Shown here piece after piece: positions 7,251 through 10,327 of a stretch of 10,327 nucleotides of DNA. The DNA is taken from the NCBI GenBank assembly GCA_008933525.1, contig WBUV01000077.1, forward strand, positions 1 to 10,327. The letters are read 5' to 3'. Numbering within the stretch: position 1 is the first letter of the stretch; each line of letters starts with the position of its first letter. The translations under genes and the position numbers were made by a program. The notes under the pieces were generated by a model. That model saw only the letters and a list, made by a program, of their open reading frames with translations. It did not search any database and was not told the DNA's origin. The stretch is from Bacteroidales bacterium. Lineage in GTDB: Bacteria > Bacteroidota > Bacteroidia > Bacteroidales > Tenuifilaceae.

Positions 7251-7290
7251 ACCTTTTTTTGATGCAGGAGGAGCAAAAAAGTTTAACGAA

Positions 7291-7440
7291 AAGACAATGA
7301 GGCAATGAGAGAATAGGGTAATGAGTTAAGAGTAATGGAGTGATAGAGTGATGGAGCGATGGAAGATTGGAGTGTTACTCCAACACTCCATTAATTCTGC
7401 AAACTGTTTAAATCTGTCAAATTCGTGTAATTTGTGTTTT
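7291..7440 (+). repeat. Dispersed intergenic repeat element, copy 2
   Basis: This is the diverged counterpart of the element at 3676-3863, in the same orientation, so the tricorn-like gene lies between direct repeats. It shares GAGAGAATAGGG (7307-7318), TAATGAGTTA, ATGGAAGATTGGAG (about 7359-7372), ACTCCATTA (7385-7393) and the tail AATCTGTCAAATTCGTGTAA (about 7411-7430). The head keeps an 8-nt rhythm (TAATGGAG, TGATAGAG, TGATGGAG, CGATGGAA) but lacks the perfect GGAGTATT array of copy 1. TAATGGAGT at 7333-7341 is complementary to ACTCCATTA at 7385-7393. Both copies sit strictly between genes. Confidence 0.75.
7368..7390. other. Perfect 9-bp hairpin inside repeat copy 2
   Basis: TGGAGTGTT (7368-7376) and AACACTCCA (7382-7390) are exact inverted complements around the 5-nt loop ACTCC. 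No T-run follows on either strand, so it is unlikely to be a terminator by itself. It competes with the longer-range pairing of 7333-7341 with 7385-7393, since both use the same right-hand bases. Confidence 0.6.
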
Positions 7441-7542
7441 ATATTGAAACGCACCTCACAAAAAACTCCTCTTTTTTGATGTTTGTCAACATTCTGATGG
7501 TTAAAACCCTCAAAAATCATAGGTTATGAAATATTTCGGAAT

Positions 7543-7550
7543 TATTTTTG
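7543..7550 (+). promoter_or_regulatory. Candidate -7 promoter element for the GH3 fusion gene
   Basis: TATTTTTG is an exact match to the Bacteroidetes -7 consensus TAnnTTTG. No TTTG -33 box is visible at the expected distance. If used, transcription would start near 7556. That would exclude the in-frame ATG at 7526 and leave a very short leader for the ATG at 7565, or about 24 nt for the ATG at 7580. Confidence 0.3.
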
Positions 7551-7564
7551 TTAACCAATATTTA

Positions 7565-10327
7565 ATGAAATTTACGTTTATGAGGAGTTTTAGCGCATTT
7601 TTACTAGTATTTGTATTGATTACCAATGCTTCAATTGCTAGCAAAAGAAACTTTGTTACGGCAAAGCAGGATACTCTTACGCAGGCAAACTGGGTGGATT
7701 CTGTAATGAAAAAACTCACACTACGTGAACGTATTGGGCAACTTTTTATGGTTGCGGCTTACTCCAACCGCGACGATAAGCATATTCAAGAAATTGCCGA
7801 TTTGGTTAGAAATCAGAAAATTGGTGGGTTAATATTCTTTCAGGGTGGACCTATTAGGCAAGTAAACCAAACCAACTATTACCAATCGCTTGCAAAAGTT
7901 CCTTTGATAATATCGATGGATGCAGAGTGGGGACCCGGAATGCGTTTAGATAGCACATTCTCCTACCCTCGCCAAATGATGCTTGGCGCCACTTCGGACT
8001 CGTTGTTGGTTTACGAAATGGGAAGCGATATTGCCCGTCAGCTAAAACGCCTTGGAGTTCATATCAACTTTGCCCCAGTAGTTGATATTAATAGTAATCC
8101 ACAAAACCCAGTAATTAATACTCGTTCATTTGGTGAAGATAAAGAAAGAGTGGTTAAGTTTGGATTAGCCTATATGACTGGTTTACAGAACAATGGTATT
8201 ATTGCCTGCGCAAAGCATTTTCCTGGGCATGGCGATACTTACGAGGATTCACACCTTGCCTTACCCACTGTTTCTCACACCATTGAACGTTTAGATTCTA
8301 TTGAGAAATATCCTTTTAAGCAATTAATAAATGGTGGAATTAATAGCATTATGGTTGCGCATCTTAGGGTTCCAAGTTTAGAGCCAGATTCACTCAAACC
8401 TGCAAGTATTTCTGCCAATATCATTAAAAGTAGTTTGATAAACGACCTTGGATTTAAGGGGCTAATTTTTACCGATGCCCTTAATATGAAAGGCATTGCC
8501 GATTATTACACCCATGTCGATATCAATGTTTTAGCACTTAAAGCTGGTAACGATATACTGCTATTCCCATCCAAAGTAAAGGAATCGATTGATAAAATTG
8601 AGGCGCTTGTGAAAAGCGGGGAAATAACCGAGGCCGAAATCAACGAAAAATGCCGAAAAATCTTGGAGGCAAAATACTATGTTGGTCTAAACAAGTACAA
8701 GCCTATAGCATTAACAAATCTTTACGAGGATTTAAATAAAGAAACATCAAAAGTTTTACGCAGAAAGATAATCACCAACTCATTAACCGTTGTTTCCAAT
8801 AAAGATATTTTACCATTAAAAGGTTTGGACACCCTTAAAATTGCCTATATCGAGATAGGAAACAATAAGGGTGACGCCTTCCGCGAACAATTGGAACTCT
8901 ATACTTCATTAACAACGTTCAGCATAAATCCAGAATCATCTGTTGCAGAGTACGATTCATTGCTAAATGCACTTGAGGCATACAATCTGGTTATTGCAGG
9001 ATACCATGCGGCCGATATTCGGTTCAGCAAAAACTACGGAATAACCAACCAAGCAGCAAATTTCCTTTTCGATTTAGCATTTCGGAAAAAAGTAATTTTA
9101 ACCTACTTCGGTTCTCCTTACTCACTTTCGAAATTCTTCAACCCTTATTCCTTTGCATCAATAGTAATAACCTACGATAACTCCAACGATAGCCAAAACC
9201 TTGCAGCACAACTTATTTTTGGCGGAATTGGCGCAAAGGGCAAACTTCCTGTTTCCATATTTAACTCGTACGTAGCAGGACTAGGTAATGAAACTCAGGG
9301 TAATGCAAGGCTTTCGTACTCGCTTCCCGAGGAAATTGGGGTTGATTCCAAATTCCTACAGAAAGTTGATTCTATTGCATTGGACGCTATTCAGCAAGGA
9401 GTAACACCCGGAATGCAAATTTTAGCCGCTAAAAACGGTGTAGTATTTTACCATAAAAGTTTTGGAAAACCCACATACGACTCACAAGAAAACGTGGATG
9501 TGAGAATGCTCTACGACATTGCATCTATCACAAAAATATCGACAACCGTTCCCCTCGTCATGCGATTATTCGACAATCAGAGAATTACACTTAACGCTCC
9601 AATTGGCAACTACATCAATCTAATTAACAATAAGGATAAAGCATCAATTAAAGTTGGCGATATATTACTTCATCAATCGGGTCTTCAGCCCTGGATTCCA
9701 TTTTACCTAAAAACCCTTTCAACACTTGTACCTAACACTCCAACTTTAGCGGAAACAATTAGTGCCGAGTATCCTTTTAAGGTTTCGGAACGCACATACC
9801 TACATAAGTATGTTGGAGCAAACCCAACTTTTTATAGTCTGAAAAAGACCGACAAATTCCCTTTACGCTGTTCCGAAAATCTGTTTGCCTGCGAAGGAAT
9901 AAAAGACACCATATTCAATATCATAAACCAAAGCACACTTCAGGAACCAGGAAAATACAAGTATAGCGACCTTGGTTTTCTTTATCTACAACGAATTATC
10001 GAGAATGTTGAGAATAAAGGGCTCGATGAACTTTCCGAAAACTATTTCTACAAGAAAATTGGAATGAACTACACACTGTACCAGCCCTACCGAAAGTTCG
10101 ATAAAGAAAGGATTGTCCCAACCGAGTACGACTTAACATTCCGCAAACAGCTAATTTGGGGTGATGTTCACGACCCCGCAGCTGCTATGATGGGCGGAGT
10201 TACTGGTCACGCTGGTGTTTTTTCGAATGCCAACGATATGGCCAAACTTATGCAGTTGTTCCTTAACGGCGGAATTTATGGAGGAGACAGATTCTTTAGC
10301 CAAGAAACAGTAAACACATTTATTAAT
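7565..10327 (+). CDS. Exported GH3 beta-N-acetylhexosaminidase fused to a beta-lactamase-type serine hydrolase (3' truncated)
   Basis: The frame stays open for 921 codons to the window edge. A type I signal peptide (SFSAFLLVFVLI, cleavage near SIA|SK) precedes a GH3 TIM barrel (about 45-370). It carries the NagZ signature KHFPGHGDT at 217-225, the Asp228/His230 general acid/base dyad in DSH, and nucleophile Asp304 in FTDALNMKG. A GH3 C-terminal alpha/beta domain spans about 400-580. From about 600 comes a class C beta-lactamase/PBP-like domain with Ser654-x-x-Lys657 (SITK), Tyr800-Ser-Asp802 in the YxN position, and HAG at 882-884 in the KTG position. Such fusions are known in Bacteroidetes. 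The likely job is cleaving GlcNAc-containing muropeptides, with the second domain acting as a peptidase or esterase, possibly on the stem peptide; this is inference. Probably some 50-80 residues are missing. Starts at 7526 and 7580 are also in frame; 7565 gives a normal signal peptide, 7526 an overlong n-region. Confidence 0.92.
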   Translation, partial: MKFTFMRSFSAFLLVFVLITNASIASKRNFVTAKQDTLTQANWVDSVMKKLTLRERIGQLFMVAAYSNRDDKHIQEIADLVRNQKIGGLIFFQGGPIRQVNQTNYYQSLAKVPLIISMDAEWGPGMRLDSTFSYPRQMMLGATSDSLLVYEMGSDIARQLKRLGVHINFAPVVDINSNPQNPVINTRSFGEDKERVVKFGLAYMTGLQNNGIIACAKHFPGHGDTYEDSHLALPTVSHTIERLDSIEKYPFKQLINGGINSIMVAHLRVPSLEPDSLKPASISANIIKSSLINDLGFKGLIFTDALNMKGIADYYTHVDINVLALKAGNDILLFPSKVKESIDKIEALVKSGEITEAEINEKCRKILEAKYYVGLNKYKPIALTNLYEDLNKETSKVLRRKIITNSLTVVSNKDILPLKGLDTLKIAYIEIGNNKGDAFREQLELYTSLTTFSINPESSVAEYDSLLNALEAYNLVIAGYHAADIRFSKNYGITNQAANFLFDLAFRKKVILTYFGSPYSLSKFFNPYSFASIVITYDNSNDSQNLAAQLIFGGIGAKGKLPVSIFNSYVAGLGNETQGNARLSYSLPEEIGVDSKFLQKVDSIALDAIQQGVTPGMQILAAKNGVVFYHKSFGKPTYDSQENVDVRMLYDIASITKISTTVPLVMRLFDNQRITLNAPIGNYINLINNKDKASIKVGDILLHQSGLQPWIPFYLKTLSTLVPNTPTLAETISAEYPFKVSERTYLHKYVGANPTFYSLKKTDKFPLRCSENLFACEGIKDTIFNIINQSTLQEPGKYKYSDLGFLYLQRIIENVENKGLDELSENYFYKKIGMNYTLYQPYRKFDKERIVPTEYDLTFRKQLIWGDVHDPAAAMMGGVTGHAGVFSNANDMAKLMQLFLNGGIYGGDRFFSQETVNTFIN

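Larger units (their letters stand above)
7207..7564. other. Divergent intergenic region between tricorn-like and GH3 genes
   Basis: This 358-nt gap separates two divergently transcribed genes and must hold both promoters. It contains possible promoter bases for the protease near 7243-7280 (- strand), the second dispersed repeat (7291-7440) in the middle, and a possible promoter for the GH3 fusion gene near 7543 (+ strand). The short open frames across it are out of frame with both genes and have no recognisable product. Confidence 0.75.

Noticed and set aside
7037..7276. 79-codon open frame on the - strand near the protease start
   Set aside because: It is mostly the protease gene read in another frame, and the in-gene signal peptide clearly defines the real frame.
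3676..7440. Composite transposon carrying the tricorn-like gene between direct repeats
   Set aside because: No transposase, integrase or insertion-sequence ends are present, and the repeats are non-coding and degenerate. Independent intergenic copies are more likely.
7326..7520. 64-codon open frame on the - strand in the divergent intergenic region
   Set aside because: It crosses the dispersed repeat, has no start signal or domain, and its end is simply translated repeat sequence.
8275..8496. 73-codon open frame on the - strand inside the GH3 domain
   Set aside because: It is antisense to a region with clear GH3 motifs and shows no independent coding evidence.

Overview
The window looks like chromosomal DNA from a Bacteroidetes (Bacteroidota) bacterium, probably an environmental Bacteroidales-like lineage. 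The evidence is AT-rich DNA, weak or absent Shine-Dalgarno sequences, an ECF sigma/anti-sigma pair typical of the phylum, a secreted tricorn-like protease, and a GH3 glycosidase fused to a beta-lactamase-type serine hydrolase. The assignment rests on gene content and style; no marker gene is present.

Left end (1-1356, + strand): the last codons of a gene that resembles the C-terminus of a TolC-type outer-membrane efflux protein (or of an RND pump fused to one), an imperfect stem-loop, then a complete lipoprotein membrane-fusion adaptor of the CusB/CzcB type. A strong symmetric hairpin that includes the adaptor's stop codon probably terminates transcription in both directions.

Middle left (1366-3585, - strand): a three-gene unit, read right to left. 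It encodes an ECF sigma factor, an overlapping single-pass membrane protein that is probably its anti-sigma factor, and an exported protein built of KYG-type rungs (DUF4097-like beta-solenoid). It looks like an envelope-sensing regulatory unit.

Middle (3919-7206, - strand): a 1095-residue exported tricorn-like S41 protease with beta-propellers, PDZ domain and serine protease core, followed by its own rho-independent terminator. Both gaps flanking this gene carry a copy of the same dispersed non-coding repeat. The element has an 8-nt periodic GGAG-rich head, a short inverted repeat and a 9-nt periodic tail. One copy contains six perfect 8-nt units.

Right end (7565-10327, + strand): an exported GH3 (NagZ-like) beta-N-acetylhexosaminidase fused to a class C beta-lactamase/PBP-like domain, cut by the window edge. 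It is probably a cell-wall (muropeptide) processing enzyme.

No RNA gene, CRISPR array, transposase or origin was seen. The most unusual features are the paired repeat elements, the sigma/anti-sigma/KYG-solenoid unit and the fusion enzyme. None amounts to a clearly new system on sequence alone.
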